A DNA stretch of 19,135 bases from Opitutaceae bacterium (GCA_025352845.1 JANXSC010000412.1:1-19135); one strand, 5' to 3'; positions 7,016 through 16,109 are shown, counted from the first letter of the stretch. Translations and numbers: made by a program. The notes: generated by a model not told the origin, from the sequence alone.

Positions 7016-7789
7016 TCAGGAAATGAACATGCGGGCATCCGCGGTTTCATGGCGGGCGGCGGCGATGTCGAGCCAGGGGTTGAACCAGCCGATTTCCTCG
7101 AAGGGCGTGGATTCGGCGGCGGCGATCAGTGCGGGTGACGCGCCGAGCGCTTCGGTGAGGAGCGACTGCGAAGCGTTTTGCCCGAGGCGGAGAATTTTCA
7201 TCGCGGCCGAGAGGAGCGCGGAAAGCGTCGCGTAGGAAATCCCGGCGAGCACGGCGGTGAGAGGGGCGCCGAGCACGCGGCCTTCGAGGGCGGCGGAGAT
7301 CGACGCGGAGTGGGGCCAGGATTCGACGGATGCGCGCGTGAGGAATTCTTGGGCGAGCGGATGGGCGCGCAGCGTGGCCATCAGTTCGGCGCGCTGACGG
7401 CCGATGTTTTCAGAGGCGGCGCGGGCCTCGCGGGCGGTCTTGAGCGCGGAGGAGAGCACGCAGAGTTCGCCGATGCGGGACCAGTTTGCTCCGCCGAAAG
7501 CGTGCCACGCGTGGGCGGCGAGAGGGAGTTCCGTATGACGCAGGGCCGGGAGCGCTGATAGGAAAATGAAATCGCGGAGCGTAGCGCGGTCGCGCACGAC
7601 GCCCTCCTGCACGAGCGGTTCCAAACCGAACGAGTGAGCGTAGCTGCCCGTCGGGTAGAACGAGTCGCCGGCTTGCAGGAGCCCGACGAGCCATGTTGAA
7701 GTGGCACGGGCATTCTGTCCGTGATTTTCCGACCCACGGGCGGGACGCCCGTGCCACGGCTCAGTGCTTGTGGCTGAGACCGAGTTCAT
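7016..7789 (-). CDS. ureF: Urease accessory protein UreF with repeat-encoded N-terminal extension
   Basis: The UreF core begins at about residue 33 (WLVGLLQAGDSFYPTGSYAH) and runs about 225 residues to the conserved C-terminus AAARHETADARMFIS. Family length is therefore complete. UreF bridges UreD and UreG in the nickel-insertion complex. The first 32 residues (from MNSVSATSTEP) overlap the end of ureE and then run through a palindromic repeat, giving WHGRPARGSENHGQNARAT. No ATG, GTG or TTG lies between residue 1 and the core, so the ATG at 7789 is the best start. The frame stays open further upstream, but that sequence is a shadow of ureE. Insertion of the repeat into an already coding 5' end seems likely. 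Confidence 0.92.
   Translation of the reverse strand: MNSVSATSTEPWHGRPARGSENHGQNARATSTWLVGLLQAGDSFYPTGSYAHSFGLEPLVQEGVVRDRATLRDFIFLSALPALRHTELPLAAHAWHAFGGANWSRIGELCVLSSALKTAREARAASENIGRQRAELMATLRAHPLAQEFLTRASVESWPHSASISAALEGRVLGAPLTAVLAGISYATLSALLSAAMKILRLGQNASQSLLTEALGASPALIAAAESTPFEEIGWFNPWLDIAAARHETADARMFIS
7701..7757. repeat. GGCACGGGC-family palindromic repeat inside ureF
   Basis: GTGGCACGGGC (7701-7711) and GCCCGTGCCAC (7747-7757) are perfect 11-base inverted ends of a 57-bp element with internal stem-loops (ACGGGCG/CGCCCGT). It begins 3 bases after the ureE stop, in ureF reading direction, and is translated in frame as part of UreF. A close copy in the same orientation lies in ureB at 11741-11796. 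Confidence 0.88.
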
Positions 7790-8234
7790 GACTGGGTTGC
7801 TGTCCGCGCGCGAAGCGACCGGGACGAAAGATAGCGATGGTCGGCGTGAATGGCACTTTGAGCCGGTCGAGGAGTTGGCGCACCGCGGGCTCGTCGGGTG
7901 CGAGAAGACGCGTTGCATCGGCGGAGAGTTCGAGGTGGAGATTGCCGATGGCCCAACCGATGCCAGCCGCAGCGGAGGGCGCGACGTCGAGCGAGATTTC
8001 CACGACTGGCTCAGGATACTGGTAAATGACGTAGCGCGCGGTTGGAGATTGGAAGAAGACATCGCCGGTCTTGAGCGGGGCAGAGAGTTCGAAACCGAAC
8101 TCCGTGCCGTCCTCCGCTGTGCCGCGCCAGAGACGTTTCGCGAGCGCGAGGCGATCGACGCGCAGCACGATTTCAGGAGTGGCTGGCGTTGGCTCGAGGA
8201 TCGGACCGTGAATTAAGTGCAGGGCGGAATCCAT
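7761..8234 (-). CDS. ureE: Urease accessory nickel metallochaperone UreE
   Basis: The 157-residue protein fits UreE in length and layout. An N-terminal beta domain (IVLRVDRLALAKRLWRGTAE and the FGFEL segment) is followed by GDVFF, a metal-binding-like domain with IGNLHLELSADATRLL and the TPTIAIFRPG segment, and a tail with scattered His (SHELGLSHKH) likely to bind Ni(II). It delivers nickel to UreG. Its ATG directly follows the stop of the DUF5615 toxin gene (TGAATG), and ureF starts 29 bases inside its 3' end, so toxin, ureE and ureF should be translated from one message. Confidence 0.9.
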   Translation of the reverse strand: MDSALHLIHGPILEPTPATPEIVLRVDRLALAKRLWRGTAEDGTEFGFELSAPLKTGDVFFQSPTARYVIYQYPEPVVEISLDVAPSAAAGIGWAIGNLHLELSADATRLLAPDEPAVRQLLDRLKVPFTPTIAIFRPGRFARGQQPSHELGLSHKH

Positions 8235-8552
8235 TCAGGGAATCTCCAATCGGAGATAATTGCCGAGCCGGATGCTCATGACGGCGGATCGAATCGATTC
8301 AGCCGCGGCCCGGATGCGCCGCAGGTCGTTGGTCGAAAGCTCAAGAATCGGAATCGTGCGGCCCGCGAGGTTTTGCTGGTAGCGGATGTTTTGATCCGAG
8401 GTGATGAACACATCGAACTGGCCCTCGGCTTTCCGGAGTAGGTCGCCGTTTTGAATGCCGCCCCATCCGCATTGCTGCGCGGTCTTGCAGTCGTAGCCGG
8501 GGAGAAGCTTGTGCAAGGGCCACGGCACGCACTCGTCCAGCAAAACCTTCAT
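8235..8552 (-). CDS. DUF5615 PIN-like toxin of a toxin-antitoxin pair
   Basis: The 105-residue protein begins MKVLLDECVP, as DUF5615 (Mut7-C/PIN-like nuclease fold) proteins do. Acidic positions expected at a PIN active site are Asp6, Asp37 (NGDLL) and Asp53 (FITSDQN). Its ATG overlaps the antitoxin stop (ATGA), the usual arrangement of this pair. An RNase role is inferred from the fold. It abuts ureE with no gap, so it is embedded in the urease transcript. An upstream start at 8633 would lie inside the antitoxin gene and adds no family sequence. Confidence 0.85.
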   Translation of the reverse strand: MKVLLDECVPWPLHKLLPGYDCKTAQQCGWGGIQNGDLLRKAEGQFDVFITSDQNIRYQQNLAGRTIPILELSTNDLRRIRAAAESIRSAVMSIRLGNYLRLEIP

Positions 8553-8767
8553 GCCGAGGCGGGCAGAAGCAGTGCGGCCTCCGAGCGTTCCAACACCCGG
8601 CGGGCCATCTCGCGCGTGACCGACGGGAAGCACTCAAGGAATTCGTCGAGCGTGTAGTTGTTTTCGACGTAGTCGAAGAGCGTCTTGACTGGAACGCGCG
8701 TGCCCTTGAACACCGGCGTGCCGCCGAGGATGTCGGGGTTGATCGTGATCAGGTCGGCGGAAATCAT
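8549..8767 (-). CDS. DUF433 antitoxin (VapB45-like)
   Basis: The 72-residue protein is a textbook DUF433: ITINPDILGGTPVFKGTRVP near the N-terminus, VKTLFDYVE, and a C-terminal helix-turn-helix-like FPSVTREMARRVLE. Such proteins pair with DUF5615 toxins, neutralise them and probably repress their own promoter. The gene precedes and overlaps its toxin by 4 bases. It starts 21 bases after the stop of the FRG-domain gene. Confidence 0.88.
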   Translation of the reverse strand: MISADLITINPDILGGTPVFKGTRVPVKTLFDYVENNYTLDEFLECFPSVTREMARRVLERSEAALLLPASA

Positions 8768-8788
8768 GTGACGAACATAGCAAGAAGC

Positions 8789-9844
8789 CTATTGGTTGAA
8801 AGCTTGGTGTTGGCTCCGTGCGAGCTCGGTGCTTTCCGCGCAGCTTTGGCAGTAGTGGCCGGGCCTCATCCCGACCTTAGCGAAATCGGCATAGATGGTC
8901 GCTGGCGTAGTCCCGAGAGATTTCAAACGCTCGTAGAGCTTTTCTGCGACCTCGGGCTTCTTGATTGGAATACGAAGGCACTGTGCGGGTAACCGAGATC
9001 CTATGAGATTAAATTTTCCGTCTTTAGGAAGGTTGTCAGCGAACCAACTGCCCGAGCCCTTTCTGAATTCGTTCGGATACTGAAAAGGATAGGCGAACAT
9101 ACCCTGTTGCCTGCGGAGGCGTGGATTCTCGAAGTGTGGGCGATCCCAAGCGAATTTCTGATCGGACAATCTCTCTTCCTCGAATTTGCAGTCCGCCATG
9201 CAATCGAGCTTCATCAGCGCCCCAAGTGCTCGGCTCATGTCGATGCCACTGGAACTCGGTGCAATCGGGGTCTTATTGGTGTCTGCGGGATTCTCAGTCT
9301 TTGTGTCGCGACACGGAAAACAATAGATTGCGAGGTTTGGTTCAGACGAGGTCAGAGGGTCAAAGCCACGGAGCTTAAAGTAGTGCTCCAAGGCGAAGAA
9401 CAGGGCGACATAGACGTCCAAGCTAAAATCGATCAAGCGCGTCGGCTGGTCATAGTGCTGCATAAGTGCCAGCCACCAGAAGACGTCTCGCTCGCCCGGT
9501 GGGGGCCATTGGTTGCTGTTGTGGTTTGTGACGAGCGTGGCAACGCCAGCTTTGGCTTCGTGAACAAAATCCTCCACGATTCGCTTTTCGGCAGCTGCAA
9601 TTTGATGACGGGGAATGAACGCAGAATCCTTCCACTCATTCCTCTTCCATAGCTTTCGCTCAAGCGAACTCTGTAACGGCGTTTTGTAGTTCAATTCGCC
9701 GCGAAAAATATACCCGTCTTCTGACGCACTGGGGTATTTGAGGGCTTTCCTTTGAAAGCGGTCGAGTGTGGAGGTTATGCCTTCAAACTGCGCTCTCAGT
9801 TTTTTTGTAGGGAAGAGCTGTTCAATCCCATTTCCACGCTTCAT
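8789..9844 (-). CDS. FRG-domain protein inserted in the urease operon
   Basis: The 351-residue protein carries the FRG-domain signature: YIFRGE (residues 45-50), then LMQHYDQPTRLIDFSLDVYV (about 127-146) followed by ALFFALEHY, and downstream NPRLRRQQGMFAYP and the C-terminal IPIKKPEVAEKLYERLKSLG. FRG domains are of unknown biochemistry and occur in accessory and mobile regions. The gene is visibly poorer in GC than its neighbours, with long A/T-rich codon runs, which suggests recent transfer. The ATG at 9844 is the first ATG; in-frame TTG codons at 9850 and 9880 are alternatives. It is 74 bases downstream of ureC and 21 bases upstream of the antitoxin gene. Confidence 0.85.
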   Translation of the reverse strand: MKRGNGIEQLFPTKKLRAQFEGITSTLDRFQRKALKYPSASEDGYIFRGELNYKTPLQSSLERKLWKRNEWKDSAFIPRHQIAAAEKRIVEDFVHEAKAGVATLVTNHNSNQWPPPGERDVFWWLALMQHYDQPTRLIDFSLDVYVALFFALEHYFKLRGFDPLTSSEPNLAIYCFPCRDTKTENPADTNKTPIAPSSSGIDMSRALGALMKLDCMADCKFEEERLSDQKFAWDRPHFENPRLRRQQGMFAYPFQYPNEFRKGSGSWFADNLPKDGKFNLIGSRLPAQCLRIPIKKPEVAEKLYERLKSLGTTPATIYADFAKVGMRPGHYCQSCAESTELARSQHQAFNQ

Positions 9845-9918
9845 GTCCAAAAATGAAGCGACAGGCGTAAAAAGGGGCAAGTGATTGAGGAGCCAAACTC
9901 CGACATCGCGAGTGTTTG

Positions 9919-11681
<1,763 letters not shown>

Positions 11682-11685
<4 letters not shown>

Positions 11686-12110
11686 CTCGATTTCGGATTG
11701 CGGATTGCGGATTGCGGATTGGCGGAGCGATGGCTGGACCGAGGCACGGGCATCTTGCCCGTGGGTTTCGGATCACGGGCGGGACGCCCGTGCCACTTCC
11801 GATCGAGCTTGCCGTTGATTTTGGCGTTGAGGCCATAGACTTCGCGGAGACCGGCGAGGGCGACGAGTTGGACGCGCTTTGTATCACCAGCCTCGAAGCG
11901 CACGGCGGTGCCGGCGGGGATGTTGAGCCGAAAGCCCCGTGACGCGGCGCGATCGAAGTGGAGCGCCTCGTTGGTCTCGAAGAAATGATAGTGGGAGCCG
12001 ATTTGGATCGGGCGGTCACCGGTGTTGGTGACGTCGAGTGTGAGAGTCGCGAGGTGGAGGTTAGCAGGCAATGGGCCGTCTTCGGCCACGATGATTTCGC
12101 CGGGGATCAT
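11682..12110 (-). CDS. ureB: Urease beta subunit with repeat-encoded C-terminal tail
   Basis: Residues 1-103 are a complete UreB: MIPGEIIVAEDG, GDRPIQIGSHYHFFETN (31-47), LHFDRAASRGFRLNIPAGTA then VRFEAGD, and VYGLNAKINGKLD. UreB is the non-catalytic subunit packing around UreC. The family normally ends here at about 100-106 residues. This protein continues for 39 residues (RKWHGRPARDPKPTGKMPVP and on to NPKSR) encoded by a palindromic repeat (11741-11796) and a tandem repeat (11693-11720). Its stop then overlaps the ureC ATG. The DNA immediately before the ATG at 12110 is also repeat sequence, without a Shine-Dalgarno. Confidence 0.95.
11693..11720. repeat. Short tandem repeat, GGATTGC unit
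   Basis: About four head-to-tail copies of the 7-mer GGATTGC (last copy GGATTGG) lie just before the ureC start and encode the last residues of UreB. Related GGATT sequence occurs at 6981-7011 and 12113-12215. Confidence 0.8.
11741..11796. repeat. GGCACGGGC-family palindromic repeat inside ureB
   Basis: This 56-bp element has inverted ends GGCACGGGC (11743-11751) and GCCCGTGCC (11786-11794). It is a close relative of the ureF copy at 7701-7757, same orientation, with the right half nearly identical. Read on the minus strand it encodes WHGRPAR in UreB, in the same frame as in UreF. Confidence 0.87.
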
Positions 12111-12112
12111 GG

Positions 12113-12215
12113 GATTGCGGAATGCGGATTTCGGATTGCGGATAGAAAAACAACGCGAGGTCGGGGTGGGATGAGCTTCTTTTCTCCGAAATCCGCGATC
12201 CGAAATCCGCAATTC
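12113..12215. repeat. Inverted GGATTGCGG-type repeats filling the ureA-ureB gap
   Basis: The left arm (12120-12143) and right arm (12191-12215) are inverted copies of about 24 bases, differing by one mismatch and one inserted base, around a 47-base spacer. The right arm reaches the ureA stop codon and the left part reaches the base before the ureB ATG. The gap between the two genes is therefore almost wholly repeat plus spacer. Confidence 0.83.
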
Positions 12216-12516
12216 ATCGGATAGGGTGGTGAACGGTGACGAGCTTCGTGCCGTCGGGAAAAGTGGCCTCGACCTGCACGTCGTGAATCATCTCGGGGAT
12301 GCCTTCCATCACGTCGGAGAGTTTAAGGATCGTGGTGCCGTAGCTCATGAGGTCGGCGACGGAGCGGCCGTCACGCGCGCCCTCGATGATCTCGTAGGTG
12401 ATGATCGCGATGGCCTCAGGATAGTTGAGCTTCAGGCCGCGGGCCTGGCGGCGACGGGCGAGGTCGGCGGCGGTGACGATGAGGAGCTTTTCGCGTTCGC
12501 GGGGGGTGAGGTGCAT
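12214..12516 (-). CDS. ureA: Urease gamma subunit
   Basis: The 100-residue protein is exactly family length, with MHLTPREREKLLIVTAADLA at the start, RGLKLNYPEAIAIITYEIIE around residue 26, GRSVADLMSYG, VMEGIPEMIHDVQVEATFPD near the middle of the second half, and the conserved C-terminus KLVTVHHPIR. It is the small structural subunit assembling with UreB and UreC, and it is the first gene of the operon. The gene upstream is a divergent porin, so the urease promoter should lie in 12517-12775. The stop codon is at the edge of an inverted repeat. Confidence 0.97.
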   Translation of the reverse strand: MHLTPREREKLLIVTAADLARRRQARGLKLNYPEAIAIITYEIIEGARDGRSVADLMSYGTTILKLSDVMEGIPEMIHDVQVEATFPDGTKLVTVHHPIR

Positions 12517-12775
12517 CGGCGGAGTTTGTTAACGGCGGATTACCCGGATGAGCACAGATTAAACCAATCGGGCTCAACGGTGTTTTTTTTGCGGGTTAAT
12601 CGGTCAAGGCCGCGAATTTCGCCGGAGATGACGCTGGCACCGCAATGTATAGGGGGCGATTTCTATGTCATAGTCCAACTCGTTTCCGGCGGGCGGCTAC
12701 TTGGCAAGGCACCTGCTAACTGTGTTGTCGTCCGGCCATGACCCGGTTCATGGCTGCCAAGAAAATCTCATTCGT
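12517..12775. promoter_or_regulatory. Divergent intergenic region between ureA and the porin gene
   Basis: This 259-base gap must hold the start signals for urease (minus) and the porin (plus), but I see no convincing -35/-10 pair for either. It contains an A/T-rich patch with eight T at about 12583-12590 and a dyad CCATGA...TCATGG (12736-12741/12748-12753) just before the porin start that could be an operator. Near 12533-12564 a sequence reads like a worn dispersed repeat (GGATTACCCGGATGAGCACA). Confidence 0.4.
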
Positions 12776-14038
12776 ATGAACAAGAAAACAACCCTCGTCC
12801 TCAGCGCCCTGACTCTCGGAGCGCTTTCCGTTCAAGCCCAGACTCCCCCGCCTGCCGAACCTGCCGAACCTGCCACCCGTGCCACGCCCGCCATGCCCTC
12901 CATGCCGACGATGCCCGCCATGCCCCCTGTGCCCACTTCGCCTTTCAGCACCTATGGCTGGGTCCAAGCCGGGGCGACGCTCAATAGCAAACAGCCGAAA
13001 GACCGCCAGAACTTCGGTCGCCTCTTCGACGACCGCGCAAACGAGGTGATGTTGAACCAAGTGGTGCTCACCGCCGAGAAAACGCTTGCGGCCAAGCCGG
13101 GAGAATCGGACTGGGGCTACAAGATTCAGGGCATGTTTGGCAGTGATGCGCGTTTCATTCATTCGCAAGGCCTGCTGGACAACGCGTCCAACAAAATGCT
13201 GCAACCGGACGTGGTCGAGGCGTATTTCAACTTTCACGTCCCGGGACTAACTGACGGCGGCTTGGACGTGAAAGCCGGCAAGTTCGTGACGCTCGAGGGC
13301 GCGGAGACGATCGACCCGCGCAACGACCCCTTCTATTCGCATACTTACATCTTCAATTTCGGCATTCCGTTCAATCACACTGGTGTGCTCGCGGTGCTCC
13401 ACGCCACCAAACAATTCGACCTTTATGCCGGCATCACGCGCGGCGTAAACACGTCGCTCACCGACAACAATCACACCTTCTCCTTCCACGGTGGCATCGG
13501 GTTCACCGAAGGGAAGCTGACGGCACTTCTCAGCACCCACATCGGGCCGGAGACGCCGAAGGACAATAAAAACTACCGCTATCTCAATGACCTGACGTTC
13601 ACCTACGCTCTCTCCGACAAGGAATCTGTTATCACCGACCTCAATTACATTCAGGACGATGCCGCCAAAGCCAAGGGCTATGGGATCGCCGAATATTACC
13701 TCTACAAAGTGAGCGACACCCTGACCGTCCAGGTGCGCGGCGAAATCTGGAAGGACAAAAACGGTTTCTACGTCGCGCAGTTTGGCAACAACGACGACGT
13801 GATGAACGCGCTCCGCGGCAAGCCGACTAGGGATCCGCGCACCGTCGGCGGCGGCAACACCACCTACAGCGCCCTCACTGTCGGTCTGAGCATCAAGGTG
13901 CCCGTGGCGAAGCCGCTCGCCAGCCTGGTGATTCGCCCCGAATTGCGCTACGACCGGTCGAGCAAAACGAAGGCGTTCGTGGATTCCAAACACAAGTCGC
14001 AGCTCACGTTTGGCGTGGATGCGGTGCTGGCGTTCTGA
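12776..14038 (+). CDS. BBP2/OmpL-like outer-membrane beta-barrel porin
   Basis: The 420-residue protein has a signal peptide (MNKKTTLVLSALTLGALSVQ, then AQ), a low-complexity Pro/Met linker (about 24-52, with repeats such as MPSMPTMPAMPP), and then a long beta-barrel region of alternating strands starting FSTYGWVQAGATLN. It ends in an aromatic strand, VDAVLAF, as expected for BAM-dependent insertion. Features such as FVTLEGAETIDPRNDPFYSH and FGIPFNHTGV are typical of the putative beta-barrel porin-2 family. Substrate is unknown. Its divergent position beside ureA suggests urea, amide or metal uptake, but that is inference. The ATG at 12776 starts the signal peptide; a weak terminator follows. 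Confidence 0.85.
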   Translation: MNKKTTLVLSALTLGALSVQAQTPPPAEPAEPATRATPAMPSMPTMPAMPPVPTSPFSTYGWVQAGATLNSKQPKDRQNFGRLFDDRANEVMLNQVVLTAEKTLAAKPGESDWGYKIQGMFGSDARFIHSQGLLDNASNKMLQPDVVEAYFNFHVPGLTDGGLDVKAGKFVTLEGAETIDPRNDPFYSHTYIFNFGIPFNHTGVLAVLHATKQFDLYAGITRGVNTSLTDNNHTFSFHGGIGFTEGKLTALLSTHIGPETPKDNKNYRYLNDLTFTYALSDKESVITDLNYIQDDAAKAKGYGIAEYYLYKVSDTLTVQVRGEIWKDKNGFYVAQFGNNDDVMNALRGKPTRDPRTVGGGNTTYSALTVGLSIKVPVAKPLASLVIRPELRYDRSSKTKAFVDSKHKSQLTFGVDAVLAF

Positions 14039-14065
14039 GTTTTCGTCAAGCCAACGACCACCACG

Positions 14066-14096
14066 GGCGGCTCGCTTTTCGGCGCGCCGCTCTTTT
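14066..14096 (+). terminator. Probable terminator after the porin gene
   Basis: GCGGC (14067-14071) pairs with GCCGC (14086-14090); after one mismatch the stem continues with CGC/GCG, and a T-rich run follows (14091-14096). It lies 28 bases after the porin stop. Confidence 0.7.
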
Positions 14097-14121
14097 TGTG
14101 TCCGGGTAAACCGCCTATGGC

Positions 14122-14883
14122 ATGAACCGAAACCCCGTCGCATTCTTCGTTGCCATCATGCTCGCTGCGGCCGCACTCGGCGCGCCCGACATGTCCGTGA
14201 CCGTCGCGCCGACGCTGGTGTCGCAATACTCGTTTCGCGGCGTGCGTCGTGGCGGCCCGTCGTTCCAGCCCGTGGTCGAATATGCCGCAGGCCCGCTCAC
14301 GGCCGGCTTGTGGACGAACTTCCCGCTGAAGGATCGCGTGCCCGGCCAGTCCAACCCCGAAATCGATCCGTATGGCTCCTATACGGTCGAACTCGCGAAA
14401 GACCTCACGCTTCAGCCGGGCTTCATCCTCTATCTCTTCCCGGCCGCGCACAAGAAGGACGGATTCTACAAGACCACCTTCGAGCCCAGCCTCGCGCTCA
14501 ACTACACCGTCGAAGGCATCAAGTTTACGCCCAAGATCTATTACGACGTCGTGTTGAAACAGACGCTGTTCGAGGGCAGCGTCGCCTACGCCGTGCCGTT
14601 GAAGGAGCTCGGCACCGAGATCGATTTCCTCGGCACCTACGGCACGTTCAAGGCCACCGATGCGCTGGAGAACAGTAATCCCGCCACGAAGAACTGGGGC
14701 GAATACTGGCTCGCCGGTATCACGCTGCCCTTCCAGATCGCCAAGGACCAGAAACTCTCCGTGGGCTGGGCCTACACCGAGGGCCGCAACAACTTCTTCA
14801 AGCAGGGCCGCGCGCCGAAAACCGTGAACACCGGGGCTGTCGGACGCGGTGTCGTGACGGTCAGCTACGCGTTCCCGTTTTAA
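14122..14883 (+). CDS. TorF-family putative porin (Gcw_chp-like outer-membrane protein)
   Basis: The 253-residue protein has a cleavable signal peptide (to about Ala21) and opens its mature part with VTVAPTLVSQYSFRGVRRGG followed by PSFQPVVEYAAGPLTAGLWT, the characteristic start of TorF/Gcw_chp proteins. Eight or more amphipathic strands follow, ending with VVTVSYAFPF, an aromatic C-terminal residue suited to outer-membrane insertion. Function in this family is poorly known; some members sit near transport genes. It is transcribed in the same direction as the BBP2 porin but is separated from it by a terminator, so it probably has its own promoter. Confidence 0.82.
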   Translation: MNRNPVAFFVAIMLAAAALGAPDMSVTVAPTLVSQYSFRGVRRGGPSFQPVVEYAAGPLTAGLWTNFPLKDRVPGQSNPEIDPYGSYTVELAKDLTLQPGFILYLFPAAHKKDGFYKTTFEPSLALNYTVEGIKFTPKIYYDVVLKQTLFEGSVAYAVPLKELGTEIDFLGTYGTFKATDALENSNPATKNWGEYWLAGITLPFQIAKDQKLSVGWAYTEGRNNFFKQGRAPKTVNTGAVGRGVVTVSYAFPF

Positions 14884-14908
14884 TCTGCTGCGATTCCAAA
14901 TGGCTTCG

Positions 14909-14936
14909 GCCCGCGCCTTGCCCGCGCGGGCTTTTT
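14909..14936 (+). terminator. Rho-independent terminator after the TorF-like gene
   Basis: GCCCGCGC (14909-14916) pairs perfectly with GCGCGGGC (14924-14931) over a 7-base loop, followed at once by five T. It lies 25 bases after the stop codon. Confidence 0.88.
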
Positions 14937-15035
14937 CGTGACCGGACACCGGCGCGCCGATTTCCACCTCCGCTGTGTCGCCCGCGCAAAAATCGAACTG
15001 GATAACCGCGCCGCCGTGGGCGAAGGTGATCCGCC

Positions 15036-16061
15036 ATGAAAGTCGGCATCGTCGGCGCCTCCGGTTATTCGGGCGAAGTTCTCGTCAAGCTCCTGCTCGG
15101 CCATCCGCGCGTCACGCTCGCGTGCGTCACCTCGCGCAGCCAGGCCGGCAAGCCGCTCGCCACCGTCATTCCTTCCGTGCGCGGCGCCGACCGCGGCCTG
15201 AAATTCACCGACTCCGATCCGGCGGCGCTGGCCGCGGGCGACATCGATCTGTTTTTCCTCGCGCTGCCGCACGGCGCGGCCGCGACCTTCGCCAAGGCCC
15301 TCGTCGCCGGCGGCAAACGCGTGATCGATCTCAGCGCCGACTTCCGCATCGCCGACCTCGCGACCTACCAGAAATACTACGGCGAGCACCACGCGCCGGA
15401 ATTGCTGGCGAGCGCGCGTTTCGTGCTGCCCGAGCTGACGCCGCCCGCGTGGAAGACCGAGGCGAAGCTCGTCGCCGCGCCCGGCTGCTACCCGACGAGC
15501 ATCCTCGTGCCGCTCGTGCCGCTGTTAAAAGCGGGCGTGATTTCGCGCGAGCACATCGTCGTCAATTCCTACAGCGGCGTGAGCGGCGCCGGCAAGAAGG
15601 CGGAGGAGATATATCTCTTCGTCGAGCGCGCCGAGAGCATCAAGGCCTACGGCCTTGTGCAGCACCGCCATCTCGCCGAGATCGAGGAACAACTCGCGCT
15701 GCACACGGGCGCGAAGACGATCATCCAGTTCAACCCGCACCTCGCGCCCATGCGCCGCGGCATCGCCACCACGATCACCGTGCCCGCCACTGCGGGTGCG
15801 ACCGTCGAGCGGCTCTACGCGGTGTGGCGCGACACGTATGCCGGCCGGCCGTTCGTCCAACTTCTGCCGTCGGGCGAGACGCCTGACACCGCGCACACGA
15901 TCGGCACCAATCGCATCGACATGTCCGCCGTCTACGATCCGCGCACCAATAATTTCGTGATCACCGCCGCCGAGGACAACCTCGTGAAAGGCGCCAGCGG
16001 CCAGGCCGTGCAGATCATGAACCTGTGGTGCGGTTTCGATGAGACCGCTGGGCTCATCTGA
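15036..16061 (+). CDS. argC: N-acetyl-gamma-glutamyl-phosphate reductase
   Basis: The 341-residue enzyme reduces N-acetylglutamyl phosphate to the semialdehyde with NADPH, the third step of ornithine and arginine synthesis. The nucleotide-binding start VGIVGASGYSGEVLVKLL, LALPHGAA, the strand VIDLSADFRI and the catalytic Cys151 in AAPGCYPTS are present. So are NSYSGVSGAGKKA and the late HRHLAEIEE and NLVKGASGQAVQIMNLWCGF signatures. An AGGTGAT ribosome site lies 6 bases before the ATG. It faces argJ, and a repeat lies between the two stops. Confidence 0.97.
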   Translation: MKVGIVGASGYSGEVLVKLLLGHPRVTLACVTSRSQAGKPLATVIPSVRGADRGLKFTDSDPAALAAGDIDLFFLALPHGAAATFAKALVAGGKRVIDLSADFRIADLATYQKYYGEHHAPELLASARFVLPELTPPAWKTEAKLVAAPGCYPTSILVPLVPLLKAGVISREHIVVNSYSGVSGAGKKAEEIYLFVERAESIKAYGLVQHRHLAEIEEQLALHTGAKTIIQFNPHLAPMRRGIATTITVPATAGATVERLYAVWRDTYAGRPFVQLLPSGETPDTAHTIGTNRIDMSAVYDPRTNNFVITAAEDNLVKGASGQAVQIMNLWCGFDETAGLI

Positions 16062-16109
16062 GATTTTTGAGCGGCAAGCCGGAAAATCCGGAACAATGAC
16101 AGGGGGATA

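Noticed and set aside
7790..8062. Extension of the ureF frame upstream to 8062
   Set aside because: This part is a shadow of ureE, rich in Ser/Arg/Pro with no UreF similarity.
11693..11720. Tandem GGATTGC units as a CRISPR-like array
   Set aside because: The units are only 7 bases and directly adjacent with no spacers, so this is a simple tandem repeat.
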